Part shown: piece after piece, positions 1 through 9,637 of the stretch
How positions within the stretch are numbered: position 1 is the stretch's first letter
Layout: every line of letters starts with the position of its first letter
Assembly (NCBI RefSeq): GCF_900197575.1
Contig: NZ_FZLN01000001.1
Location: forward strand, 372,001-436,000
DNA: 64,000 nucleotides
Source of the DNA: Acinetobacter apis
Lineage (GTDB): Bacteria > Pseudomonadota > Gammaproteobacteria > Pseudomonadales > Moraxellaceae
Direction: 5' to 3'
Translations under genes and position numbers: made by a program
The notes under the pieces: model-generated
What the model was told of the DNA's origin: nothing
Database searches by the model: none
The model's input: only the letters and a program-made list of their open reading frames with translations

Positions 1-440
1 TGAGATGGCGTTAAATTGGCAAGTAAATGCGTCAACCGTTCAAGATGATCTTCTTGGTCATGTTTATCAAGCGGTGTAAGGTCAATGAGCTGCGATAAAA
101 TAAACTCATCAGCCAGCTCTTTAGACCAATGACGATTATATTTACGCAGTACATCAACAGCACGTGCAGATGTAATGGTGGATAACCATGGCAAAATTGG
201 CCGTGTCGGGTCATAGGTATGGCGTAAGGTATGAACCGTCATTAGTGTGTCTTGGACAATATCATCGACAATTGTGTCATCTTTCACCTTATAGCGTGCA
301 AAGGTTTGTAATACAGGCACCATCGCAGACAATACTTTATGGTATGCCTGCTCATCTCCTTGTTGTGCTTGATGCATTAGCGTTGACCATTGCTCTTTGG
401 GTGCAAGCCCTTGCGATGGCCTAGAGGTCGATCTGCTCAA
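1..440 (-). CDS. RNA polymerase sigma factor, ECF/sigma-70 family (partial)
   Basis: The gene runs off the left window edge, so only about the first 146 residues are visible. After an N-terminal stretch with A-Q-Q-G-D-E, the region DIVQDTLMTVHTLRHTYD followed by PWLSTITSARAVDVLRK is a typical sigma region 2. The start is TTG at 440, chosen because a strong Shine-Dalgarno (AAGGAGAG) lies 6-7 bases upstream and no ATG fits. It is the third gene of a minus-strand set after a peroxiredoxin and a DsbD-like protein. ECF sigma factors usually sit beside an anti-sigma gene, which would lie outside the window. The context suggests control of a periplasmic thiol or peroxide stress response; that is inference. 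Confidence 0.8.
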   Translation of the reverse strand, partial: MSRSTSRPSQGLAPKEQWSTLMHQAQQGDEQAYHKVLSAMVPVLQTFARYKVKDDTIVDDIVQDTLMTVHTLRHTYDPTRPILPWLSTITSARAVDVLRKYNRHWSKELADEFILSQLIDLTPLDKHDQEDHLERLTHLLANLTPS

Positions 441-463
441 TGCACTCTCCTTGAAAAATCATC

Positions 464-1717
464 TTATTGTTTTGCGGCTTTTTCTAACTCCATAATAAAC
501 GAAGCGGTGGTTAAGATCTGTGGCAAAATGATTGGATCTCCACCATTTGCAGGGTAAAGCACATAGAGCGGTAAACCATCTCTGCCATAGTCCGCCATGG
601 CTTTGACAATCTCTGCATTATAATTGGTTGCATCTGCAAACATGAAAATGGTGTTGGTCTTGAGCATTGCTTTTTGAACATCATCAGTTGAAAGCACATT
701 TTTATCGTTAACTTGGCAGGTAATACACCATGAGGCACTAAAATCAATAAAAATGGGTCGATGCTGTTTTCTTGCTTCTGCTAAGGCTTGTGGTGACCAA
801 GTGATTTTTGTTGCTTTGGTTGCTTGAGCTTCTGATGTTAAAGCAGGGGTTGGTGCTGTTTTTAATGTGGTTTGTAATGCACTATTGGGTTGAAAGATTA
901 AGAATAAAACGCCAAGACCAATCACAAAAGCGATCAAATACAACATAAGACTTTTTTGTCCCATGAGCGTTCTTTTTTGTGCAAGACCATAAATCCAACA
1001 TATCATGGCAAAGCTAACACAGCAGATAAAAATGATAGCAAGTCCTGTGGCATCGGTTTGTTGTGATGCTACCCAAACCAGCCATGCCGCAGCAGCATAC
1101 ATTGGAAATGCTAAAAATTGTTTTAACGTTTCCATCCATGCACCAGGTTTTGGTAGTTTTTTTGCTAAATTGGGGCTAAAGGACAACAAGGTAAAAGGTG
1201 CTGCAAAACCAATCGCTAAGCTTAGAAAAATGGACAGTGCAACAATTGGGCTTTGTACTGAGGCATAGCCAATGGCACTGGCCATAAACGGCGCAGTACA
1301 TGGTGTAGCGACAATAATTGCCAAAGCACCAGTTAAAGCGGCACCATATGCACCGCTTGTAGAGGTTTGATTTTGTCCTATTTGTTGAAGGCGAAGACCC
1401 GCTTCAAACAAACCTGATAAATTGAGTGCAGAACCGAGCATCACCAAAGCGAGAAGTGTCACCATCTTTGGTGATTGAAGTTGAAAGCCCCAGCCAACTG
1501 CTTCTCCACCGCTCCGTAAGATCAGTAAAAATCCTGTTAGTGCAAGCATTGATAAAACAACGCCCACCATAAATGCCAAGCCTTCTACACGCAAGCGTTG
1601 CTTGTCATTAACATGGCGGAGTAATCCCATAATTTTAAAAGAAATAATAGGAAATACACAGGGCATAAAGTTTAAAATAAGCCCACCTAAAAAAGCCGAT
1701 AGAATCGCAATTAACAT
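464..1717 (-). CDS. DsbD/ScsB-like thiol:disulfide interchange membrane protein
   Basis: 417 residues. The N-terminal two thirds form a polytopic DsbD-beta/CcdA-like core with the two expected transmembrane cysteines, one near residue 20 (F-M-P-C-V-F-P) and one near 138 (A-T-P-C-T-A-P-F). A linker leads to a C-terminal thioredoxin domain with a W-C-I-T-C active site near residue 330. The family moves electrons from cytoplasmic thioredoxin across the inner membrane to periplasmic thiol proteins. Classical DsbD also has an N-terminal periplasmic alpha domain; it is absent, so this is a beta-gamma form. It lies 17 bases after the peroxiredoxin gene, the obvious candidate to receive its electrons, and before the sigma factor gene. 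Confidence 0.87.
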   Translation of the reverse strand: MLIAILSAFLGGLILNFMPCVFPIISFKIMGLLRHVNDKQRLRVEGLAFMVGVVLSMLALTGFLLILRSGGEAVGWGFQLQSPKMVTLLALVMLGSALNLSGLFEAGLRLQQIGQNQTSTSGAYGAALTGALAIIVATPCTAPFMASAIGYASVQSPIVALSIFLSLAIGFAAPFTLLSFSPNLAKKLPKPGAWMETLKQFLAFPMYAAAAWLVWVASQQTDATGLAIIFICCVSFAMICWIYGLAQKRTLMGQKSLMLYLIAFVIGLGVLFLIFQPNSALQTTLKTAPTPALTSEAQATKATKITWSPQALAEARKQHRPIFIDFSASWCITCQVNDKNVLSTDDVQKAMLKTNTIFMFADATNYNAEIVKAMADYGRDGLPLYVLYPANGGDPIILPQILTTASFIMELEKAAKQ

Positions 1718-1734
1718 GGTATTTTCCTTGAATA

Positions 1735-2310
1735 TTATTTCTTGTTTTTATGCCATTGTGTTACTGCTTCCATGGTTTTTTCGATGTGTTTTTCAGGGTT
1801 GGCATCGGTATAGGCCAATAAGATTTTATGGTCTGGTGCAATGACATATGAAGTACGGTTTGAAAGCACTTTATTGTCTTTTGTGGTCATTAAACTGTCG
1901 TAACGCTTCGCAATTTTTGCACCTGGATCGGCAATAACAGCAAATTTATTACGACATTCTTGTTCTGAAAATTCTTTAATTTTTTCGACATTGCCTGAGG
2001 TAATCCCAAATACTGTGGCACCTTTAGCATTAAATGCATCTGATGCTTCAGCAAAGGCATGAGCTTCTAATGTACAGCCTGATGAAAAAGCAACAGGAAA
2101 GAAGTAAAGCACCACAGGACCTTTTTTAAGTGCTTTATCTAAAGAAAAAGCAAAACTTTTTCCAGCAAGAGATGCATCTGCATTAAAAGAAGGTGCAGCG
2201 CTATTAACAGGTAATGCAGCATGCAGGTTAAATGAACATACAGTGAACGCAGCAGCCAAGATTGATGTTTTGATCAGGCCTGCATTTTTTTTGGTTTTTA
2301 AGTGCGACAT
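1735..2310 (-). CDS. Periplasmic peroxiredoxin (AhpC/TSA, Bcp-like)
   Basis: 191 residues. A basic N-terminus and hydrophobic stretch ending in L-H-A-A-L-P (residues 1-34) look like a Sec signal peptide, so it should act in the periplasm. The peroxidatic motif P-x-x-x-(T/S)-x-x-C appears as PVAFSSGC, followed by T-L-E-A-H-A-F. Peroxiredoxins reduce peroxides through this cysteine and need thiol reductant, which the downstream DsbD-like protein could supply. It is the first gene of the minus-strand operon; its promoter should lie in 2311-2503. The C-terminus is lysine rich. The exact physiological substrate cannot be told from sequence. Confidence 0.87.
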   Translation of the reverse strand: MSHLKTKKNAGLIKTSILAAAFTVCSFNLHAALPVNSAAPSFNADASLAGKSFAFSLDKALKKGPVVLYFFPVAFSSGCTLEAHAFAEASDAFNAKGATVFGITSGNVEKIKEFSEQECRNKFAVIADPGAKIAKRYDSLMTTKDNKVLSNRTSYVIAPDHKILLAYTDANPEKHIEKTMEAVTQWHKNKK

Positions 2311-2503
2311 TATTTTATTCTCTATCCATAAGTAGTCAGTATTTGGAAGTAAATACAGATCTACATATCTATAGTTCGTTTTGAATCATGAAAAAGTTTC
2401 GCTGATTGAAAAAAAATTTAAAGATTATTAAAAATAAATGGGTGAATGTGATAAATCATGAACCAAGCAGCACAATAAATGTCAGTTTAGGAAAGAATGA
2501 CAG

Positions 2504-3166
2504 ATGAAAGAAAATATTATTTTTGATTTAGATGGCACATTAATATCCACTGATTGCACAAAAAAATGGCTGATCAAACAACTTAAATCAAATATGTTTC
2601 GTTATCTTGGCGCTTTATTGGTTATTCCAATTGCCATACCTTGTATGAAAAGTAAGAAATATCGATCTGTGGGTGTCGGATTATTTGTTTGGCTTGCCAC
2701 TTATCGATGTGATGAATCACAACTTAAAGCAAGCTTTGCAGATTTTGCATTTGCCGTGAAAAGTAATACAGTTCCTGAACTCTATTGGCTAAGTGATGCA
2801 ATCTCAGTGCTTGAACAGCATATTAAGGAGCATCAAAACATTATTGTTGTGACTGCAGCAGCTGAACTGTTGGCTCAAGCGCTCATTGAATCTTTAAATT
2901 TAACGGCACATGTCACAGTCATTGGAACACCGTTAAACAGAAAATGGGGTGGTTGGGTTGGCGGTCAACACTGTCGCCACCAAGAAAAAGTCAGAAGGCT
3001 ACATGCCATCGGTATAACATCACCATGGTATGCAACATATACAGATGACCCAGAAGAAGATTATCCACTGTTGATCAACGGTAAATATAAATTTTTAATT
3101 AATGTTCAGCAGCTCGATGACATGATGAAAGAATTAAATCATCTTCAATATTTAACATGGCGTTAA
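2504..3166 (+). CDS. pgpC: HAD-IB phosphatase, PgpC-like
   Basis: 220 residues. HAD motif I is F-D-L-D-G-T at residues 7-12, motif II lies in V-V-T-A-A-A near 126, and the acidic motif is T-D-D-P-E-E-D near 185. A hydrophobic segment follows motif I (Y-L-G-A-L-L-V-I-P-I), and the late stretch G-G-W-V-G-G-Q-H-C followed by H-Q-E-K-V resembles Escherichia coli PgpC (YfhB), a phosphatidylglycerophosphate phosphatase of phospholipid synthesis. The gene stands alone between the divergent redox operon and the tonB operon. A different lipid or small-phosphate substrate is possible. The HAD assignment is firm; the PgpC assignment is a family-level match recalled from memory. Confidence 0.72.
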   Translation: MKENIIFDLDGTLISTDCTKKWLIKQLKSNMFRYLGALLVIPIAIPCMKSKKYRSVGVGLFVWLATYRCDESQLKASFADFAFAVKSNTVPELYWLSDAISVLEQHIKEHQNIIVVTAAAELLAQALIESLNLTAHVTVIGTPLNRKWGGWVGGQHCRHQEKVRRLHAIGITSPWYATYTDDPEEDYPLLINGKYKFLINVQQLDDMMKELNHLQYLTWR

Positions 3167-3280
3167 AGTTTAAACTGAGTTTTTTTTGTTGGCATCTATA
3201 CAGGGCGATAGGTTTTAAATTCAAGCAGTGAGCCATTTAATGATCAGTTGAATCGTTTAGATCATTGATTGGTTGATAAA

Positions 3281-3299
3281 GCGAATCATTATCATTAGT
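3281..3299 (-). promoter_or_regulatory. Candidate Fur box ahead of the tonB-receptor-protease genes
   Basis: Read on the minus strand, the 19 bases match the classic Fur consensus at 14 of 19 positions by hand count, with an unbroken core TAATGATAAT. It lies about 35-50 bases upstream of the likely tonB start, where a Fur repressor site would be expected for an iron-uptake operon. Confidence 0.55.
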
Positions 3300-3332
3300 A
3301 TTGCGATCTCGTTCTGTGCAGGATGCAATAGT

Positions 3333-4127
3333 TTGACTTTGAAGAGGATAAGTTTTCCGTATATTGTTTTAATCACCTGTATTTTATTGCATGTTGCTTG
3401 CATCATTGCAGTATGGAACGCATCAAAATGGTCGCAACCTGCTAAGACTGCAGCATCCTCAAGCACGGCATCGAACACTAACGCAATACATGTGACATGG
3501 GTTTTGCCACCAAAGCAAGTTCAGCATGTGCATCAAACACCTCAGCCTGAATTAATAAAAAAACAAATTACACATGATCAAGCAATTATTGCCATTAATC
3601 AGCCTAAAGCAGTGAAGGCTATAACCCAACATCACAGAGAAAAAGCAAAACAACAGGTCAATGATGCTGTAGCTGTCCCTACACCTAAAGCAATAGATTT
3701 GACAGTCCATTCAAATCAAGAACAGGTGCAACCTGTCAAGGAAACAGCGCGTCTGAATGCTGATCAACCACAAAAACCACCAACAACCAATATGGCAGAG
3801 AGCGTAGTCAAGCCAAGCCAAGCCGAGACATTGCCAACCAAGCCTTCACCAATTAAAGCCATTCATCGCCGTGTGAATTATCCCAATCGCGCACGGGCAC
3901 TTGGTATAGAGGGCAAGGTCACAGCGCAGTTTGATGTATCAGAACACGGTATGGTGCGCAACATTTCTATTTTATCAGAAACACCAAAGGGTGTTTTTGC
4001 AGATGCTGTACTCCAAGACATGGCGCGATGGCGTTATGAGTCTGCGCATGAGGCTACCCAGCAAAAGGTCACTATTTTATTCAAACTCAACGGCCAAGTG
4101 GTCGTAGAAAACAACTCTCCATTATAA
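3333..4127 (+). CDS. tonB: TonB family energy transducer
   Basis: A short cytoplasmic start and one transmembrane helix (F-P-Y-I-V-L-I-T-C-I-L-L onward) lead into a Pro/Lys/Gln-rich periplasmic spacer and a C-terminal TonB domain of about 75 residues with Y-P-x-R-A-R-A-L-G-I-E-G-K-V and W-R-Y-E. It couples the proton-motive force to the outer-membrane receptor encoded just downstream. The open frame extends up to a TTG at 3273, but that start lies inside the candidate Fur box. The TTG at 3333 has an AGGA nine bases before it and puts the helix at the N-terminus, so I chose it. An operon-dedicated TonB is typical of Fus-like systems. Confidence 0.85.
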   Translation: MTLKRISFPYIVLITCILLHVACIIAVWNASKWSQPAKTAASSSTASNTNAIHVTWVLPPKQVQHVHQTPQPELIKKQITHDQAIIAINQPKAVKAITQHHREKAKQQVNDAVAVPTPKAIDLTVHSNQEQVQPVKETARLNADQPQKPPTTNMAESVVKPSQAETLPTKPSPIKAIHRRVNYPNRARALGIEGKVTAQFDVSEHGMVRNISILSETPKGVFADAVLQDMARWRYESAHEATQQKVTILFKLNGQVVVENNSPL

Positions 4128-4151
4128 TTGACGATGCAAGGCGCATGAGGT

Positions 4152-6695
4152 ATGAAAAGAAAGGTTTATTTTATTTTGGCTTGCTCAACATTAGTTAATC
4201 CCGCATATGCCGAAGAAGCCATTAAAAAAGGACTAGAGGATGATCATACGCAGGCTTTAGATGAAGACACCATTATTGTACGGTCGACACCTACTAGCCA
4301 AACCACAGGCACGCAAATGATTACTGCAGATCAGATTCAGCGTATGCCAATACGTAATGGTTCAATTACAGAGTTACTTAAGAATAACCCCAATGTGCAA
4401 TTCGCCAACAGTTCAGACAATGGCAACACGCCTGGGGAGTTGCAGCCAGAAAATGTATCTTTTCATGGTGAGAAGTTTTATCAAAATAATTTTATGATTG
4501 ATGGCTTATCAAATAATAACACCATTAATCCTGGTGCCAACGGCGGTGAGCTCACAGCAAGTCCCGATGGTTATTCGCCAACAGACTTACCGGCAGGTGG
4601 TGCACAAAGTTTTTGGATTAATTCAGAGTTAATTGAGTCGGCAGAGGTATTTGATTCGAATATTTCTGCAAAATATGGCAATTTTACAGGTGGTGTGGTT
4701 GATGCCAAGCTTAAAAAACCAAATTTAACCAAAGCTGGCGGGCGAGTGTCTTACCGTACAACCAATGATCATCTTACACAATATCATGTCAATGAATCCA
4801 TTCAGACCGATTTTGATCGTGCTGTAAATTTATATTATCAGCCTGAATTTAATAAACAATTTTATAGTTTGAGTCTAAATCAACCATTGTCTGAACGCCT
4901 TGGGATAGTTTTTTCTTATAACCGTCAGCAATCAGATATAGGTTATTTTCACCCATATTTAAATAAAAAAGATCAGCAGCAACGTTTAAGTGAAACCTAT
5001 CTATTGAAAGCCATGTATTTGACAGATGGGGGAGATACGTTAAACAGCACAGTGATGTATTCACCGCATGAGTCAAAGTATTTTAAAAAAGACATTCAAA
5101 ATGGAGCTTATACCAATACAGGTGGTGGTTATCGTTTTAATTTAGATTGGGAACATGTTGCTTCATGGGGGCAAGTCAAAAGTTTAATTGGCTATCAATA
5201 TGAGCAAAATGATATTCAACATGAAGTTGACTATTATGCCAATTGGTACAGTAAATATCTGAACCAAGCTTCTTCAGTGATTGATTGGAATTCTACAGGT
5301 TCGGACACTACCGCAACACGGTTTGGTCAATATGGTGGTTATGGTCATTATGCCACTGAAAAAACCACCACGACGGTCAAACAAGACTATGAACTTCATC
5401 CAATTCAATGGCAGGGAGTCACACATCAGTTAGATTTAGGCTGGGAAATAAATGCTTACCAAGCGCGTTATCAGCGCTTTAACGATGTTTATATGAGTAG
5501 AGGTTCACCGACATGGAGTAAGTCAACAGCATGCCAAGTGGCTGATCCGTATTGTATTGCGGGTGAACAATATTTTAAAAGTCGAACACGATATCCTGCA
5601 CGAACAGTTGAGGGCGACTATGTAAATTATGCAGTGTATTTACAAAATAGCATGTTATGGAAAAACCTAGAGGTTACCCCTGGCTTGCGTTTAAACTATG
5701 ACGACTTATTAGGAAACTTTAATATCTCACCACGCTTAGCGACATCATGGGATGTATTTGGTAATCGTCATACGCGTTTATTTGCTGGGGCAAACCGTTA
5801 TCATGCACAAGGTATTTTGGCCTACAAATTACGCCAAGGTATTGGTGAGTATTCTATTGAAACCCGTACAGATTCAATGTCAGCTTGGAAAGCTGGATCA
5901 GCACTTCAAGCAAGCTATGACTACAATATTTCGAAATTAAAAACGCCGTATAGTGATGAATTGAATTTTGGACTATCGCAACACCTTGGTCAAACGGTGT
6001 GGACACTCAAATATGTGAACCGACAAGGTAGAGATCAGTTTGGTCGAAATAGCAGTGTAATGAGCAATGGGCAAAAATATTATTATTTAGACAATACTGG
6101 GCATACAGAAGGAAATACAGTCTCACTGACCATTGAGCCGATTAGTCCTTATGAATTTAAATATGCTCAGCTCAAATGGATGTTTGCTGCCAATTACACT
6201 AAAAATAAATCAAGCTCGCAAACTTATTATGATTTGAGTAACACAGACCAAAATATGGTGATTTTTAAAGGGAAGTTGATGGAAAAAGGCGACATGGAAG
6301 CTTTAGATTTTAATACACCATGGACAGCTTTTTTTAACCTCGACTTAACAATTCCAAAAATTCATTTAGATTGGTCACAGCGTATCGGCTATACCGCAGG
6401 ATATCGTTCTTATTCGACAAGTACAGTCAATTGTGTTGAATACTCAAGCATATGCGGTAACTATGATGGCAATGCAACATTGTATATGCCGATTAAATAT
6501 AAGAATTATTTTTCATATGATTGGCATTTTAATTATCGCCAACCTATGTTTAAAGACCATGTTTTAGACATTACCTTAGATGTGATGAATGTTTTTAACA
6601 AAGCGATTGCAACGGATCAGTTGTCTACTTTATCACGCACATCAGTGAATAAAACAGGACGTCAGTTTTGGCTCGGTGCAGCATGGAGCTGGTAA
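4152..6695 (+). CDS. TonB-dependent outer-membrane receptor
   Basis: 847 residues. A signal peptide ends near residue 20 (N-P-A-Y-A), and a TonB-box-like D-T-I-I-V lies near residue 40. Next come a plug domain (M-I-T-A-D-Q-I-Q-R-M-P onward, with a G-x-N-G-G-E-L loop) and a 22-strand-type barrel rich in alternating aromatics, ending on Trp. The ligand cannot be read from sequence. Its position between a dedicated TonB and an M16 protease matches FusA (plant ferredoxin) and YddB-PqqL systems, suggesting import of an iron-binding protein or peptide. The gene follows tonB by 24 bases and shares its presumed Fur control. A hairpin with a T-run follows it. Confidence 0.85.
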   Translation: MKRKVYFILACSTLVNPAYAEEAIKKGLEDDHTQALDEDTIIVRSTPTSQTTGTQMITADQIQRMPIRNGSITELLKNNPNVQFANSSDNGNTPGELQPENVSFHGEKFYQNNFMIDGLSNNNTINPGANGGELTASPDGYSPTDLPAGGAQSFWINSELIESAEVFDSNISAKYGNFTGGVVDAKLKKPNLTKAGGRVSYRTTNDHLTQYHVNESIQTDFDRAVNLYYQPEFNKQFYSLSLNQPLSERLGIVFSYNRQQSDIGYFHPYLNKKDQQQRLSETYLLKAMYLTDGGDTLNSTVMYSPHESKYFKKDIQNGAYTNTGGGYRFNLDWEHVASWGQVKSLIGYQYEQNDIQHEVDYYANWYSKYLNQASSVIDWNSTGSDTTATRFGQYGGYGHYATEKTTTTVKQDYELHPIQWQGVTHQLDLGWEINAYQARYQRFNDVYMSRGSPTWSKSTACQVADPYCIAGEQYFKSRTRYPARTVEGDYVNYAVYLQNSMLWKNLEVTPGLRLNYDDLLGNFNISPRLATSWDVFGNRHTRLFAGANRYHAQGILAYKLRQGIGEYSIETRTDSMSAWKAGSALQASYDYNISKLKTPYSDELNFGLSQHLGQTVWTLKYVNRQGRDQFGRNSSVMSNGQKYYYLDNTGHTEGNTVSLTIEPISPYEFKYAQLKWMFAANYTKNKSSSQTYYDLSNTDQNMVIFKGKLMEKGDMEALDFNTPWTAFFNLDLTIPKIHLDWSQRIGYTAGYRSYSTSTVNCVEYSSICGNYDGNATLYMPIKYKNYFSYDWHFNYRQPMFKDHVLDITLDVMNVFNKAIATDQLSTLSRTSVNKTGRQFWLGAAWSW

Positions 6696-6716
6696 TTTAA
6701 ACCTAAAAAAGGCTAT

Positions 6717-6750
6717 GGATGAGTGACATCAGATTACTCATCCTTTTTTT
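6717..6750 (+). terminator. Rho-independent terminator or attenuator after the receptor gene
   Basis: Eight-base arms GGATGAGT and ACTCATCC enclose an 11-base loop and are followed by seven T. It sits between the receptor and protease genes, 24 bases before the latter, so it may lower protease expression relative to the receptor. Confidence 0.7.
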
Positions 6751-6774
6751 ATCGATTAAGCTGAGCTGTTTTTT

Positions 6775-9570
6775 ATGATGCGCTATGTAGTTTGTTTTAT
6801 TTATTTATTTTATGTTCAGATGGCTGTGGGTCGTGCAGCTGAAGTGATGAGCGCATATCAACCTGCACATCAGGGTCAATTGAGCAATGGGGTGCGTTAT
6901 ACATTGATCCCCTTAGCAGGACAGGGCAATCGCATTGATGTACGAATGATTGTGCAAGCAGGTGCGCTGCATCAAACAGAACAACAAAGTGGTGTTGCTC
7001 ATATGGTTGAGCATATGGTGTTTTATCGAAGTGAACACTATCCGCAAGGACTTGCCAAATATTTGCAGTCTGAGGGATGGGAGCGTGGGAAGAATTATAA
7101 TGCTATGACCAATGCAGAGCGGACACTATTTATGTTAAGTCCGCCCAAGGGTAAATTGGAATTAGCACGGAGTCTAAACACCCTTGCAGAAATTGCCCAA
7201 AATAGCCGTTTTAATGCTGAAGACCTTAAACAAGAACGTTTGGTAATTTTAGAAGAGTGGCGAGGTAAATTGGGCGTGGCTGAACGTATGAATGATCAGC
7301 GTATGAAGGCCTTACGCCTGGGTTCGTTATATCCACAGCGCTCTGTGACAGGCAATGAAAACACCATTCAAACCATGCCACTCAATGAACTCAAACAATT
7401 TTATGATACTTGGTATCAGCCTCAGCATATTCAGCTTTTAATTATGGGGGATATCGATGTCAATGCAGTAAAGCAGCAGATTGAGCAACAATTTGGACAG
7501 TTAAAACAAACTTCAACCCCAAAACCCATCTCTGCTGATGTGGCATTACAAAACCAACTGCGTGTGGTTCGTTTAAAAGACAGCGAAAGCGGTAGTAGTC
7601 AAATTTCGTTTGTTTATCGCTTTAATGATGTTTTAGCCAAACAAGCAGACACTGAAGCTGGGCTGAAACAAAGGTTAATGCATCAAATTGCATTAGAGGC
7701 ATTAACCATACAACTCAAACACCAACAGCAAGTATTGCCTGATTTTGCACATCGGATTGTGGTCCGTAAATCAGAAATTGGTGCACATCAGTTTGCATTG
7801 GCTTTTTTTGCAGATGTAACACCTGGGCAGCAAGAACAGGCCTTACCGATTTTATTGGCAGAAATTGTGAAGCTGCAACAAAATCAAATTTCAGATGAAA
7901 TTATTCAACAAGTTAAGAAAGATATTCAATTGACCGCTACAAAAATGGCTCAAACCAAGGAACAAAGGGAGTTTTCGGATTGGGTGAGAAAAATCGTCCC
8001 TAGCTGGCAACAAAATCAGCTTTATCGTGGCAGTGCATTCATTGGTCAGCAAGTCTTGACTGTTTTACCCCAAATCAGTACAAGCGATATTCATCAAACG
8101 ATTCATGATTGGCTAACGCAAACAGATCAGTTGGTGCAATACAGCATGCCTGGACATGAAGAAATCGATTTTCCGCAACCACAAGCTATTCAAAATACAT
8201 TGAAAAGATTGACCGAGCAGCGCCTCAAGCTAGCATCACCTCGGATTGACGCCGTGGCAAAACTCAATGTTCCATCAGGTCAAGGCAAAATTTTAGCTCA
8301 AGTACAACGAGCTCATGGGATTACTGAATTTGAATTAAGTAATGGTGATCGGCTCATATGGCTGACGACGCCTTTGGCTAAAAATCAGATGTATTTTACA
8401 AGCAAGTCATCTGCTGGATTTAATCGAACCGATTTAAATTCTTGGCAAGCACAAATTGCAAGTCAATGGATTGCACAGAGTGGACCACATCAATGGCAGA
8501 ATACACAATATGTTCAGTGGAAAAAGCAGCATAAGGTAACCATGTCGATTGATCATCAGCCTAACTTTATGCAGTTTTCAGCACAGGCATCGGCCACGCA
8601 GTTTAAAGACCTATTACAGCTGTATGCAGCACTGCAACAACCTTACTCATTTGATCAGGCACAACTTCAACCGACTTTGGCTGAAATGATACGCATTAAA
8701 GTCATGGAGCAACAATCTGTTTCAGGACTTCGCCGATCAGATATACAGCAACTCAGATTTGGCACACGGTTGCGAGAGCCTACATCTGAACAATTACAGA
8801 CCCTAAATGCACAACAACTTGACAAAGTATGGGATCACATTCGAAAAACCCCGACCATATATTATGTGCTGAGCGCTGAATCGCCTTTAGCATTTGAACA
8901 TGACATTGAACGTTATCTTGCAGCACCGACCCGTGATATATCTCGTAAACAATTGAATTTTAATTCTATTATACAGCAAACCGGTCGTTTAGAAAAAATG
9001 GCTGATATTAATCTTGAGCCACGTGCAGAAATACGAGCATGGAGTATTCACCCTGTGACATGGTCACCACAACAAGCGCTGAATGTATCGATTGCTAAAA
9101 CGCTTGCTGAAAAAAAATTACGCTATCAATTGCGTGATCAAATGCAAGGCATTTACCGAATGACATTCAATAGTGAACTTGATGACCAAAAAAATGCGGT
9201 ATATACCGATGTTTCCTTTACTGCATCTCCTGAACGAGCAATTGCGTTATGGCAAGAGACCCAAAATGTACTCTTAAGCTTTGCCAATCAGCTGACAGCA
9301 GATGATGTTGCACAAGAAGTACAGAAACGTGTGGCAGCAGCACAACTGAAAAACAAAGACATTTTAACCTTACAAAAACGCTTGATGCTCAGTTATCAGC
9401 ATTATAACGATGCTCGATATTTACAGCAGGCATCCGAGATCTATAAAAAGATTGCTTTGTCAGATATTCAACAAGCTGCACAATATTTATATGATCCAAA
9501 TTATACAGCGCTATATATCACCTTTCCTCAAAAATCAGCTGTCACGCCTTTACCAAAGGCAAATGATTAA
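6775..9570 (+). CDS. M16 (insulinase-like) zinc metalloprotease, PqqL/FusC-like
   Basis: 931 residues with an N-terminal hydrophobic signal sequence. The inverted zinc motif H-x-x-E-H is present as HMVEH near residue 79, and the third ligand is expected in the L-E-E-W segment about 75 residues later. Four M16-type lobes are implied by the length, which matches the roughly 930 residues of E. coli PqqL and of FusC. These periplasmic proteases cut imported iron-bearing proteins after TonB-dependent uptake. A role in pyrroloquinoline quinone synthesis is not suggested, as no pqq genes are nearby. No ABC exporter (FusD/YddA) accompanies it here. Substrate unknown. Confidence 0.83.
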   Translation: MMRYVVCFIYLFYVQMAVGRAAEVMSAYQPAHQGQLSNGVRYTLIPLAGQGNRIDVRMIVQAGALHQTEQQSGVAHMVEHMVFYRSEHYPQGLAKYLQSEGWERGKNYNAMTNAERTLFMLSPPKGKLELARSLNTLAEIAQNSRFNAEDLKQERLVILEEWRGKLGVAERMNDQRMKALRLGSLYPQRSVTGNENTIQTMPLNELKQFYDTWYQPQHIQLLIMGDIDVNAVKQQIEQQFGQLKQTSTPKPISADVALQNQLRVVRLKDSESGSSQISFVYRFNDVLAKQADTEAGLKQRLMHQIALEALTIQLKHQQQVLPDFAHRIVVRKSEIGAHQFALAFFADVTPGQQEQALPILLAEIVKLQQNQISDEIIQQVKKDIQLTATKMAQTKEQREFSDWVRKIVPSWQQNQLYRGSAFIGQQVLTVLPQISTSDIHQTIHDWLTQTDQLVQYSMPGHEEIDFPQPQAIQNTLKRLTEQRLKLASPRIDAVAKLNVPSGQGKILAQVQRAHGITEFELSNGDRLIWLTTPLAKNQMYFTSKSSAGFNRTDLNSWQAQIASQWIAQSGPHQWQNTQYVQWKKQHKVTMSIDHQPNFMQFSAQASATQFKDLLQLYAALQQPYSFDQAQLQPTLAEMIRIKVMEQQSVSGLRRSDIQQLRFGTRLREPTSEQLQTLNAQQLDKVWDHIRKTPTIYYVLSAESPLAFEHDIERYLAAPTRDISRKQLNFNSIIQQTGRLEKMADINLEPRAEIRAWSIHPVTWSPQQALNVSIAKTLAEKKLRYQLRDQMQGIYRMTFNSELDDQKNAVYTDVSFTASPERAIALWQETQNVLLSFANQLTADDVAQEVQKRVAAAQLKNKDILTLQKRLMLSYQHYNDARYLQQASEIYKKIALSDIQQAAQYLYDPNYTALYITFPQKSAVTPLPKAND

Positions 9571-9637
9571 TTGAACAAGCAGGTGAATATGTCACTGAAC
9601 AGGCATCTTTGACCTCGTTCAGTGGCATCTGTATCAA

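Noticed and set aside
3273..3332. N-terminal extension of TonB from TTG 3273
   Set aside because: The start overlaps the candidate Fur box, has no ribosome site, and would put an extra hydrophobic and Cys-containing stretch before the membrane helix.
6775..9570. PQQ biosynthesis protease
   Set aside because: No pqqA-E genes are near; the tonB-receptor context fits protein uptake better.
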